This document shows, in pieces, positions 17,508 to 25,137 of a stretch of 64,000 nucleotides of DNA; position 1 is the stretch's first letter, and every line of letters starts with the position of its first letter. The notes under the pieces were generated by a model. It ran no database searches and was not told the DNA's origin. It worked only from the letters and a program-made list of their open reading frames with translations. The position numbers were made by a program, and so were the translations under genes. This stretch comes from DASSUW01 sp963740605 (GTDB lineage: Bacteria; Actinomycetota; Thermoleophilia; Solirubrobacterales; Solirubrobacteraceae). The DNA lies in contig CAVUFC010000018.1 of the NCBI GenBank assembly GCA_963740605.1, forward strand, positions 558,001-622,000, in the 5' to 3' direction.

Positions 17508-17929
17508 TCCGCCAGCATCCTCTCCAGGACGTCGGCTGCGCGTTCCAGCGCAGCACGGTCCTCGGGACTGAGCCCGTCGAGCCGCTCGGCCAGGAAGGCG
17601 GTCTTGCGCGTGCGCTGCTCGGCGAGCAGTGCGGTGGCGTCCGGGGTCACCGACACGAGGCTCGATCGCCGGTCCTGTGGGTCGGGCGTGCGCGCGATCA
17701 GGCCCATTTCTTCGAGCCGTGCGATCACCCGCGTTGCGGTCGGGCGCTGGACGCGCTCGCGCGTGGCGAGCTCGCTCGGCGTCAGCGGCCCGTGGCACTC
17801 GATCGTCGCCAGCGCGGCGGTCATCGAGGGGGAAAGCCCGGTGCCGCCCTCCTGGCGCAGCCGGCGCGCGGTACGCGCGATGGTCAGGCGCAGGTGGCTG
17901 GCGAGATCGGGCCGAGACGTTGTTTGCAT
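17504..17929 (-). CDS. MarR family transcriptional regulator
   Basis: A 141-aa winged-helix repressor starting MQTTSRPDLASHLRLTIART. DNA-binding region: LTPSELATRERVQRPTATRV followed by the wing RTPDPQDRRSSLVSVTP. It is the first gene of a two-gene unit with the MFS exporter (GTGA overlap). A perfect 7-bp inverted repeat covers its start codon, so it very likely represses itself and the exporter. Confidence 0.92.
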   Translation of the reverse strand: MQTTSRPDLASHLRLTIARTARRLRQEGGTGLSPSMTAALATIECHGPLTPSELATRERVQRPTATRVIARLEEMGLIARTPDPQDRRSSLVSVTPDATALLAEQRTRKTAFLAERLDGLSPEDRAALERAADVLERMLAE

Positions 17930-17947
17930 CGCTAATTAGTTTAGCGA
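17929..17947. promoter_or_regulatory. Putative MarR operator over the marR start codon
   Basis: The 19-base sequence TCGCTAATTAGTTTAGCGA is a perfect inverted repeat of TCGCTAA/TTAGCGA with a 5-base centre. It touches the ATG of marR (17927-17929 on the opposite strand) and is strikingly AT-rich for this genome. Size and symmetry fit a MarR dimer site; binding here would block both transcription and the start region. Confidence 0.7.
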
Positions 17948-17989
17948 ACTATCTCGTCGAGCGCTCGTGCGCCGCCGGCGAACTGCGAC

Positions 17990-18096
17990 AGGTAGGGAGG
18001 TAAGGGAGCCGGCCGCGCCGCAAGGTTGGCAAGTTCCACTCGCTCAGGGCGCATAACTTGCCAACCCTCACGCGGCGGCCGATCCTGCCTCCCTTA
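17990..18096. repeat. Long imperfect inverted repeat between marR and gntR
   Basis: The perfect core GGTTGGCAAGTT (18024-18035) pairs with AACTTGCCAACC (18055-18066) around a 19-base loop. Pairing continues outward imperfectly: GGGAGGTAAGGGAG with CGGCCGCG on the left against CGGCGGCCG and CTGCCTCCCTTA on the right. The whole spans about 105 bases. It may be a bidirectional terminator, an attenuator in the gntR leader, or a small mobile repeat. No U-rich tail follows the stem. Confidence 0.6.
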
Positions 18097-18158
18097 GTGC
18101 CGCAGTTTGGACGCCCAACAACCCCGACACTTGGGGGATCTTTAGTTTCGCGACGGAC

Positions 18159-18170
18159 CTTGTATGCAAG
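18159..18170. promoter_or_regulatory. Possible GntR/FadR-type operator
   Basis: CTTGTATGCAAG is a 4-bp inverted repeat around TATG at the start of gntR. FCD-type GntR regulators often bind short palindromes of the type TTGTNNNACAA, and this one fits loosely. It covers the first ATG (18164), so either it is an autoregulatory site or translation begins at the second ATG (18182). Confidence 0.4.
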
Positions 18171-18883
18171 TATCCAAGGCCATGGAGGCGCTACTTCCCG
18201 TAGCCGAGCGCTCACGCCGCGGACCGGCACGAGCTCACGTCTACACGACATTGCGCGACGCGATCGTGTCGGCGCAGCTCGCGCCCGGCCGGCAGATCTC
18301 CGAGAACGAGCTCGCCGCGCTGTTGGGCGTCAGCCGCACCCCGATCCGCGAGGCGCTGCAGCGGCTGCGCGAGGAGCGGCTGGTGGCGATCGTGCCGCAG
18401 CTCGGCACGTTCGTCACGCACATCAGCGAGGCGGCGGTCTCGGACGCGCAGTTCGTCCGCGAGGCGCTCGAGTGCGCGGCGATCCGCGGCACCGCGCTGC
18501 GCGCCCGCGACACCGACCTCGCCGCGCTCGAGGCGATCATCCGCCGCCAGGACGCCGCCCGCGAGGCGAACGACTTCGACCGCTTCTACGCGCTCGACGA
18601 CGAGCTGCACCACCTGCTTTGCGACCTCAGCGGCCACGACATCGCGTGGGCGCTGAGCCAGCGCGCCAAGGGGCACCTGAACCGCATCCGTCGCCTGAGC
18701 ATGCCCGAGCCCGGCTACATGATGGAGATGATCGCCGAGCATCGCGCGGTCGTCTCCGCGGTCTCCGAGCACGACCCCGACGAGGCCGAGAACAAGCTTC
18801 GACACCACCTGCGCATGGTGCTGTCCACCCTCCCCGCGATCCGGGAGCAGCACCCCGACTACTTCGAGGAGGAGATCGCGTGA
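18164..18883 (+). CDS. GntR family transcriptional regulator (FadR/FCD subfamily)
   Basis: A 239-aa regulator. N-terminal winged helix: THVYTTLRDAIV-like segment, LAPGRQISENELAALLGVSR and TPIREALQRLREERLVAIVP, the GntR recognition helix. The C-terminal FCD domain (about 95-225) has the metal-binding Asp/His pattern in YALDDELHHLLCDLSGHD and AEHRAVVSAVSEHD. Two starts are possible, 18164 or 18182. It overlaps the E1 alpha start by 4 bases (GTGA), so it probably controls the dehydrogenase genes in response to an organic-acid ligand. Confidence 0.92.
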   Translation: MQVSKAMEALLPVAERSRRGPARAHVYTTLRDAIVSAQLAPGRQISENELAALLGVSRTPIREALQRLREERLVAIVPQLGTFVTHISEAAVSDAQFVREALECAAIRGTALRARDTDLAALEAIIRRQDAAREANDFDRFYALDDELHHLLCDLSGHDIAWALSQRAKGHLNRIRRLSMPEPGYMMEMIAEHRAVVSAVSEHDPDEAENKLRHHLRMVLSTLPAIREQHPDYFEEEIA

Positions 18884-19947
18884 CGACGATGGAAGCAGGC
18901 ACCCGGCTGGCGCCGGCCGAGCTGCGCAGCCTTTACGAGCAGATGGTGCTCAGCCGGGTCTTCGAGACCGAGTCCGAGCGCCAGTACAAGGCCGCCAAGA
19001 TCGGCGGCTACTGCCACCTCAGCTCCGGCCAGGAGGCGACGACCGTCGGTGTCGTCCACGCCATGCAGCCGGAGGACATCCTGGTCACGGGTTATCGATG
19101 CCACGGGTTCGCGCTCGCTCGTGGGGTATCCCCCGAGTCCGTGATGGCGGAGCTGTTCGGGCGCGCCGACGGCTGCGCCCACGGTCGCGGCGGCTCGATG
19201 CACCTGCTCGACGTCGACAAGGGCTTCTACGGCGGCTGGGGCATCGTCGCCGGCCAGCTCCCCGTGGCGACCGGCCTCGCGCTCGCGCTCGTACGCCGCG
19301 GCAAGGAGCAGGCGGTCGTCTGCGAGCTCGGCGACGGCGCGATCAACATGGGCGCCTGGCACGAGTCGCTGAACCTCGCCGCGCTGTGGAACCTGCCGGT
19401 CGTCTTCCTCGTCGTCAACAACGGCTACGGGATGGGCACGAGCGTCACGCGCGCGTCGGCCGAGCCCGAGCTCTACCGCCGCGCTTCGGCCTTCCGGATG
19501 CACGGCGAGCGCGTCGACGGCGACGACCTCGAGGCCGTCATCGAAGCGTCCGACCGCCTGCTGCGCCGCGCCCGCGAGACGCGCGAGCCGGCCGTGCTCG
19601 AGGCCGTCACCTATCGCTACCGCGGCCACTCGGTCGCCGACGCCGGGCTCGCCTACCGCACCAAAGAGGAGATCGTCGCGCGCCAGTCGAACGACCCGAT
19701 CGCCCGCCTGCGGACGATGCTGCGCGAGCACGGTCTCGGCGACGACGAGCTCGACGCGATCGACCGTGAGGTCGACGAGCGGGTCGCCGCCGCGGTCGCG
19801 TTCGCCGACGCGAGCCCCGAGCCCGAGGTAACGGAGCTCGCCCGCAGCGTCTACGCGCCGGGCAGCGGCGGCCAGTTCGCGCGTATGCGCGCCGGCAGCC
19901 CGTTCGGCGAGGAGGCGCTCGTCTTCGACGCGGGGCTGGGCGCATGA
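18880..19947 (+). CDS. 2-oxoacid (pyruvate/acetoin-type) dehydrogenase E1 component, alpha subunit
   Basis: A 355-aa thiamine-diphosphate enzyme subunit that decarboxylates a 2-oxoacid or acetoin. The GTG start overlaps gntR; an ATG follows at 18889. Key motifs: HLSSGQEATTVGVVHAM, CAHGRGGSMHL, the TPP/Mg motif ELGDGAINMGAWHESLNLAA ending VNNGYGMGT, and the loop YRYRGHSVADAGLAYRTKEE. It overlaps the beta gene by 4 bases. Neither E2 nor E3 follows, so the lipoyl partners must be encoded elsewhere. Pyruvate versus acetoin cannot be decided from this alone. Confidence 0.93.
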   Translation: MTTMEAGTRLAPAELRSLYEQMVLSRVFETESERQYKAAKIGGYCHLSSGQEATTVGVVHAMQPEDILVTGYRCHGFALARGVSPESVMAELFGRADGCAHGRGGSMHLLDVDKGFYGGWGIVAGQLPVATGLALALVRRGKEQAVVCELGDGAINMGAWHESLNLAALWNLPVVFLVVNNGYGMGTSVTRASAEPELYRRASAFRMHGERVDGDDLEAVIEASDRLLRRARETREPAVLEAVTYRYRGHSVADAGLAYRTKEEIVARQSNDPIARLRTMLREHGLGDDELDAIDREVDERVAAAVAFADASPEPEVTELARSVYAPGSGGQFARMRAGSPFGEEALVFDAGLGA

Positions 19948-20957
19948 GCGCGGTCGTGGAGACTGGTGTGGAGCGGATGACCTACCGCGAGGCGCTGCGC
20001 CTCGCGATGCGCGAGGAGCTTGCCCGCGACGAGCGCGTGTTCGTGATGGGCGAGGAGGTCGGCGTTTTCGAGGGCTCCTACAAGGTGACCGCCGGCCTGA
20101 TGGGCGAGTTCGGCCCGGAGCGGATCCGCGACACGCCGATCTCCGAGGAGGGCTTCGTCGGCGCCGCCGTCGGCGCCGCGATGGGCGGCGAGCGCCCGAT
20201 CGTCGAGATCATGACGATCAACTTCCTGCTCGTCGCGATGGACCAGGTCATCAATCACGCGGCCAAGGTGCGGACCATGTTCGGCGGCGAGGTCGGCTGC
20301 CCGATGGTCATCCGCACGCCTAACGGCGCCGGCAACCAGCTGACCGCCCAGCACTCGCAGTCGCTCGAGGCGTGGTTCGCCGGCACGCCCGGCCTGAAGG
20401 TCGTCGCGCCCGCCAACCCGGCCGACGCCAAGGGCCTGCTCAAGTCGGCGATCCGCGACGACGACCCGGTGCTGGTGGTCGAGAACCTCCCGATCTACAA
20501 GGAGAAGGGCGACGTCCCGCTCGACCCCGAGTTCCTGACCCCGATCGGCCGCGCCGCCGTGCCGCGCGAGGGGTCGGACATCACGATCGTCTCGCACTCG
20601 TTCGCGACCGTGCGCGCACTGCACGTCGCTGGGACGCTGGCGAGCGAGCACGGCGTGAACGCCGAGGTCGTCGACCTGCGCTCGCTGCGCCCGCTCGACG
20701 TCGACACCGTCGCCGAGTCGGTCGCCAAGACCAACCGCGTCGTCTGCGTCGAGGAGGGCTGGCCGTCCTACGGCGTCACCGCCGAGCTCGCCGCCCGCAT
20801 CCAGAAGGCGTGCTTCGACTACCTCGACGCGCCGGTCGAGCGCGTCGGCATGGCCGAGGTCCCGCTGCCGTACGCGAAGAACCTCGAGACGGCCGCCCTC
20901 CCCGGCGAGGCGCGGGTGCAGGCGGCCGTCCTGAGCACGCTCGGGCTGGCGCCCTAA
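19944..20957 (+). CDS. 2-oxoacid (pyruvate/acetoin-type) dehydrogenase E1 component, beta subunit
   Basis: A 337-aa partner of the preceding E1 alpha. Visible: TYREALRLAMREELARDERV, VFVMGEEVGVFEGSYKVTAG, RIRDTPISEEGFVGAAVGAA and the C-terminal transketolase domain with VVDLRSLRPLDVDTVAESV and VVCVEEGWPSYGVTAELAA. Full length. It ends 13 bases from the stop of the opposing MMPL remnant, which closes the gntR-E1alpha-E1beta operon. Confidence 0.94.
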   Translation: MSAVVETGVERMTYREALRLAMREELARDERVFVMGEEVGVFEGSYKVTAGLMGEFGPERIRDTPISEEGFVGAAVGAAMGGERPIVEIMTINFLLVAMDQVINHAAKVRTMFGGEVGCPMVIRTPNGAGNQLTAQHSQSLEAWFAGTPGLKVVAPANPADAKGLLKSAIRDDDPVLVVENLPIYKEKGDVPLDPEFLTPIGRAAVPREGSDITIVSHSFATVRALHVAGTLASEHGVNAEVVDLRSLRPLDVDTVAESVAKTNRVVCVEEGWPSYGVTAELAARIQKACFDYLDAPVERVGMAEVPLPYAKNLETAALPGEARVQAAVLSTLGLAP

Positions 20958-20970
20958 GCCTGGATCCAGG

Positions 20971-22755
20971 CTACGTCGCCGGCTCGAGCTGCGCGCGCGG
21001 GATCACGCGGTCCATCCAGCGCGGCAGCCACCAGCTGCGGTCGCCGAGGATCACGGCGGGGACGAGCACCATCCGCACCACCGTCGCGTCGATCGCGATG
21101 GCGCTCGCCATGCCGATCCCGATCAACTTCAGGAACACCTGATCGGACAGCGCGAATGCGCCGAACACGGCGACCATGATCGCGGCCGCCGCGGTGATCA
21201 CCCGCGCGGTGCGGCTCAGCCCCTCGGTGACGGCGGAGGCCGTGTCGCGCCCCGCGTCGAACGCCTCGCGGACGCGTGAGAGCAGGAACACCTCGTAGTC
21301 CATCGAGAGGCCGAACAGCACGGCGAACATGATCACCGGGATGAACGGCGGCACCGGCGTCGGCGTGTCGATCCCGACGAGACGGCCCGCAAGGCCGCCC
21401 TGGGCGACCAGCGAGACGATCCCGTACGCGGTCGCCACCGACAGCAGGTTCATCACACCCGCCTTGAGCGCGATCGCGGTCGCCGTGCTCTGGTCGGTCG
21501 CGCCGCCGACGTAGACGTTGGGCGGCAACGAGTCGCGCACCTCGTGCCCGAGCGTCTCGGTGCGCGTGTCCTGGGGCGAGGTGGCCGGCGTCACCGTGAT
21601 CACCGCGGCGTCACCGGCGCGGTTGAAGGCGGGCGCGCTGACCGCGGCGACACCGGGCACGCGCTGCAGCCGCGCCGGGAGCGCCGCGACGGCGGCACGC
21701 TCGCCGGGCGCGACGCGCGCGGCCAGCACGAGCGGCCGGCTCGCACCCGGGCCGAACGCCTGCGCGACGAGGTCGTACGCCGTCCGGGTGGTGGTGCCGT
21801 GGGGGTCGTTGCCCTGGTCCGGATACGCGAGCCGGAGTCCCGTGACCGGTGCGGCGAGCACCACGAGCACGGCCAGCGCCGCGGCGGCGGCGCGCCACGG
21901 GCGGCGCTGGACGGCGCGGCTCCAGCGCGCGGCGGGGGAGGCCTCCGGGTCGGCCGCCGCACGGCCGGTGAACGGCATCCGCAGCCGGTTCACGCGCTCG
22001 CGCGCGAAGCCGAGCAGGGCCGGGAGGAGCGTCAGCGACGCGGCCATCACGACGAGCACGGCGACGATCGCCGACAGCGCGACGCCATAGAGGTAGGGGA
22101 GGCCGACGACGAACAGACCGAGCATCGAGATCACGACGGTGCTCCCGGCCACCAGCACGCTGCGCCCCGCGTGGGTGACCGCCTCGACGGTCGCGTCGTG
22201 GGCGTCGAGCCCGCGCGCGAGCGCGGTGCGGAAGCGCGTGAGGATCAGAAGGGCGTAGTCGATGGCGACGCCGATCCCGATCATCGCGGCGACCGACTCG
22301 GCCCAGTCGGGTGTGTCGACGACGGCCGCCAGCACGCCGACGAGCGCGCCGGAGATGGCAAGCCCGAACAGCGCGGTGGCGATCGGCAGGCCGGAGGCGA
22401 CGATGCTGCCGAAGGTCAGCAGCAGCACGAGCGCGGCGATCGCGAAGCCGATCGTCTCGGAGGAGACTGCCCCGCGCTGCGCGTTGCCGATCGCCTGGCC
22501 GCCGAGCTCGAGCCGCAGGCCGTCGCCGCTGCGCGCGGCCGCCATGTCGATCAGCTCACGGCGGGTCTCCAGCGGCACCGCGCCGGGGGAGACGGTCAGC
22601 GGGATGCGGGCGATCGCGATCGTCCCGTCACGCGAGACGTCGGCACGCTCGGCCGGGACGGGGTCACCGATGCCGTCGAGCCGGCCGGCGTCGCGGATGC
22701 AGGCGTCGACCCGGGCCTGGACCGCGGGCGCCTCGGCGTTGCGCGCCTGCCACAC
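20971..22755 (-). pseudogene. MMPL/RND-type transporter, N-truncated and internally deleted
   Basis: A long open frame with clear MMPL sequence: the first membrane bundle (GFAIAALVLLLTFGSIVASG, GIGVAIDYALLILTRFRTAL, STVVISMLGLFVVGLPYLYG) and the last (VIMFAVLFGLSMDYEVFLLS). Two parts are missing. The protein starts in the middle of the first porter domain (VWQARNAEAPAVQARVDA), lacking membrane helix 1 and roughly 70-80 residues. In addition, VGGATDQSTATAI joins directly to ALKAGVMNLLSVATAYG, dropping about 45 residues that normally hold helix 7. The only start is a GTG at 22755 or a TTG inside the marR promoter. Probably dead, although the frame has not yet been broken by stops. Confidence 0.75.
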
Positions 22756-22829
22756 GGGTGACCCTCCCGGAGTTGCTGGAGCAAGAGTTGATGAAGCAAC
22801 TGTTGCGTACGGAACCCTGGCACAGGACG

Positions 22830-22858
22830 GTTGACGTGTCAACCCTTACCTCTACAAT
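22830..22858 (+). promoter_or_regulatory. Promoter and palindromic operator of marR
   Basis: TTGACG (22831-22836) and TACAAT (22853-22858) form a near-consensus sigma-70 promoter with a 16-base spacer. The -35 lies within the palindrome GTTGACGTGTCAAC (22830-22843), a good MarR-type operator. The ATG follows only 8 bases after the -10, so the transcript should start at or within a few bases of the start codon. Confidence 0.72.
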
Positions 22859-22866
22859 CGTCGACC

Positions 22867-23352
22867 ATGCATCCGGATGAACGCTGGCTCGCGTGGTACG
22901 TGCAGGCCAAGATGAACGCGCGGCTGACCGAGCGGATCGCTGACGAGATGGAGCGCCGCACGGGGCTCCCCGCCGCGTGGACCGACGTGCTCGCGAACCT
23001 GAAGGTGGAGCCGAAGCGGATGAACGAGCTCGCCGACGACCTGATCCTGTCGCGCGGCGGCGCGACGCGGCTGATCGCGCGCATGGAGGCCGCCGGCCTG
23101 GTCGAGCGGGAGACCCCGGCCCACGACCGGCGTGCGACGTTCGCGGTGATCACCGACGCGGGGCGCGAAGCCGTCGAGCGGGCGCTCCCGGTGCATCTGG
23201 ACATCGTCGAGGAGCTGTTCGGCCGCCACCTCGAAGGCGACGACGCGGAGGCGGTCCTCCGGGTCGCCATGCGCGTCTGCGACGCGCATGGCTGGCCGGA
23301 GAAGGCTCAGGCGTCGCCCGGGTCGAGCACGCCCTCCTCGAGCCAGGCGTAG
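22867..23352 (+). CDS. MarR family transcriptional regulator
   Basis: A 161-aa winged-helix regulator starting MHPDERWLAWYVQAKMNARL. DNA-binding part: KVEPKRMNELADDLILSRGG, ATRLIARMEAAGLVERETP and the wing AHDRRATFAVITDAGREA. The start at 22867 fits the promoter; an upstream in-frame codon would fall inside the promoter. It is divergent from the MMPL remnant, which was probably its target. Its 3' end overlaps the opposing acyl-CoA dehydrogenase gene by 46 bases, so its Ser-rich tail may be secondary. Confidence 0.9.
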   Translation: MHPDERWLAWYVQAKMNARLTERIADEMERRTGLPAAWTDVLANLKVEPKRMNELADDLILSRGGATRLIARMEAAGLVERETPAHDRRATFAVITDAGREAVERALPVHLDIVEELFGRHLEGDDAEAVLRVAMRVCDAHGWPEKAQASPGSSTPSSSQA

Positions 23353-25136
23353 CGCCCGCCGAGCACGCCCTGGGCGAGCCCGTAGGCCTCGACGTCGTCG
23401 TTGGCGAACAGCGCGCCGAACAGCGACTCGACGCGGCGGCGTGCCTGCTTGCAGAACAGGTCGGCGAGCTCGGTCGCCTCGGCGGCGCGCTGCGGCTGCT
23501 CGCGCCGGATCGTGTCCGCATAGACGACCGCCGACGCGATCGCGAACAGCTCGGCGCCGATGTCCACGATGCGGCCGAGCACGGCCTGGCGCTTCTCGAG
23601 CTTCGCCTGCCAGCGCCCCATCGCGTAGAACGTCGATCGGGCGAGCCGGCGCGACGAGCGCTCGGCGAAGCGCATGTGCGTCGCGAGCTCGCCGAGCTCC
23701 TCGTACGAGCTCGGCTTCAGGCCCTCGCCGACCGCCAGCTTCGGCAGCCACTTCGCGTAGAAAGCGCCCGCCTGCACGGCCGACTGCGCCTTCGTCCTGA
23801 GGTCGCCGTCACCCTCGAGCAGCTCGCCGGCGACCTGCAGGTGCTGGTCGACGGCCTCGCGCGCGATCAGCAGGTGCATGATCTCGCTCGAGCCCTCGAA
23901 GATCCGGTTGATGCGCATGTCGCGCATCGCCTGCTCGACCCCGACCGGGCGCTCACCGCGAGCGCGCAGCGACTCGGCCGTCTCGTAGCCGCGGCCGCCG
24001 CGGACCTGCATCAGCTCGTCGACGACCTGCCAGCCCATCTCGGACGCGTACAGCTTCGCGATCGCCGCCTCGATGCGGATGTCGTTGCGCTTGTCGTCGG
24101 CCATCCGGCTCGCGACGTCGAGCATCGCCTCCATGCCGAACGCGGTCGCGGCGATGAACGCGACCTTCTGGGCCACGGCGTCGTGCTTGCCGACCGGCTG
24201 GCCCCACTGGACGCGCTCGGTCGACCATTCGCGCGCGACCTTCGTCGCCCACTTGGCGACGCCGACACAGATTGCGGGCAGCGCCAGGCGGCCGGTGTTG
24301 AGCGTCGTGAGCGCCACCTTCAGCCCCTGGCCGACGCGCCCGATCACGTTCTCCCCCGGCACGTAGACGTCCTCGAAGGTCGTGACCGAGTTCTCGATCC
24401 CGCGCAGCCCCATGAACTGGTTGCGGTGCGTGACCGTCACGCCGTCAGCGTCGTACGGGAGCACGAACGCGGTGATGCCGCCGTCCGGCACCTGCGCCAT
24501 CACGACGACGATGTCGGCGATCGCGCCGTTGGTCGCCCACAGCTTGGTGCCGTTGAGGCGGTAGCCGTCGCCGTCGGGCGTCGCGGTGGCGCCGAGACGG
24601 GCGGGGTCCGAGCCGACGTCGGGCTCGGTGAGCAGGAACGCCGAGATGTGCGTCCGCGACACCAGCGGCAGCCACTTCTGCTTCTGCTCCTCGGTGCCGA
24701 ACAGGAGCAGCGGCTCGGCGACGCCGATCGACTGGTGAGCCGAGAGGAGCGTGGACAGCGAGCTGTGCCAGGAGCCGGTGAGCGTGAGCGCGCGGTTGTA
24801 GTAGACCTGGCTGAGCCCGAGCCCGCCGTACTCCTCCGGCACCTTCATGCCGAGCGCGCCGAGCTCCTTGAGCCCGTCGATGACGGCGTCGGGGATCTTC
24901 GCGTCGCGCTCGATCTGGTGCGGGTCGACGCTCTCGACCAGAAACGCGCGCAGCCGCCGCAGGAAGCGCTCTCCCTTGTCGACGGCCGCGGCGTCGAGCC
25001 GCGGCTGGGGATGGATGAGGTCCAGCCGCAGCTGACCCAGGAACAGGTCCTTGCCGAAGCTCGGCAGCTTCCACTCGCCCTCACGGGCGGCTTCGGCGAC
25101 CTCCCGAGCCTGACGTTCGGTGATCTCGGTTGCCAT
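23307..25136 (-). CDS. Acyl-CoA dehydrogenase (long, VLCAD-like)
   Basis: A 609-aa FAD enzyme of beta-oxidation, removing two hydrogens from an acyl-CoA. Seen: GMKVPEEYGGLGLSQVYYNR, the FAD-binding AFLLTEPDVGSDPARLGATA, KLWATNGAIADIVVVMAQVP, and RINRIFEGSSEIMHLLIARE, where the Glu is in the place of the catalytic base. The extra C-terminal helical domain (about 430-609) matches VLCAD/ACAD9-like proteins. The ATG is one base after the stop of the 555-aa gene of the large-protein cluster, so it may be read from that transcript. Substrate chain length unknown. Confidence 0.92.
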   Translation of the reverse strand: MATEITERQAREVAEAAREGEWKLPSFGKDLFLGQLRLDLIHPQPRLDAAAVDKGERFLRRLRAFLVESVDPHQIERDAKIPDAVIDGLKELGALGMKVPEEYGGLGLSQVYYNRALTLTGSWHSSLSTLLSAHQSIGVAEPLLLFGTEEQKQKWLPLVSRTHISAFLLTEPDVGSDPARLGATATPDGDGYRLNGTKLWATNGAIADIVVVMAQVPDGGITAFVLPYDADGVTVTHRNQFMGLRGIENSVTTFEDVYVPGENVIGRVGQGLKVALTTLNTGRLALPAICVGVAKWATKVAREWSTERVQWGQPVGKHDAVAQKVAFIAATAFGMEAMLDVASRMADDKRNDIRIEAAIAKLYASEMGWQVVDELMQVRGGRGYETAESLRARGERPVGVEQAMRDMRINRIFEGSSEIMHLLIAREAVDQHLQVAGELLEGDGDLRTKAQSAVQAGAFYAKWLPKLAVGEGLKPSSYEELGELATHMRFAERSSRRLARSTFYAMGRWQAKLEKRQAVLGRIVDIGAELFAIASAVVYADTIRREQPQRAAEATELADLFCKQARRRVESLFGALFANDDVEAYGLAQGVLGGRYAWLEEGVLDPGDA

Positions 25137-25137
25137 G

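Noticed and set aside
18058..18880. Extended open frame upstream of E1 alpha in the same frame
   Set aside because: It overlaps gntR in another frame, is Arg-rich, and homology to E1 alpha begins only at 18880.
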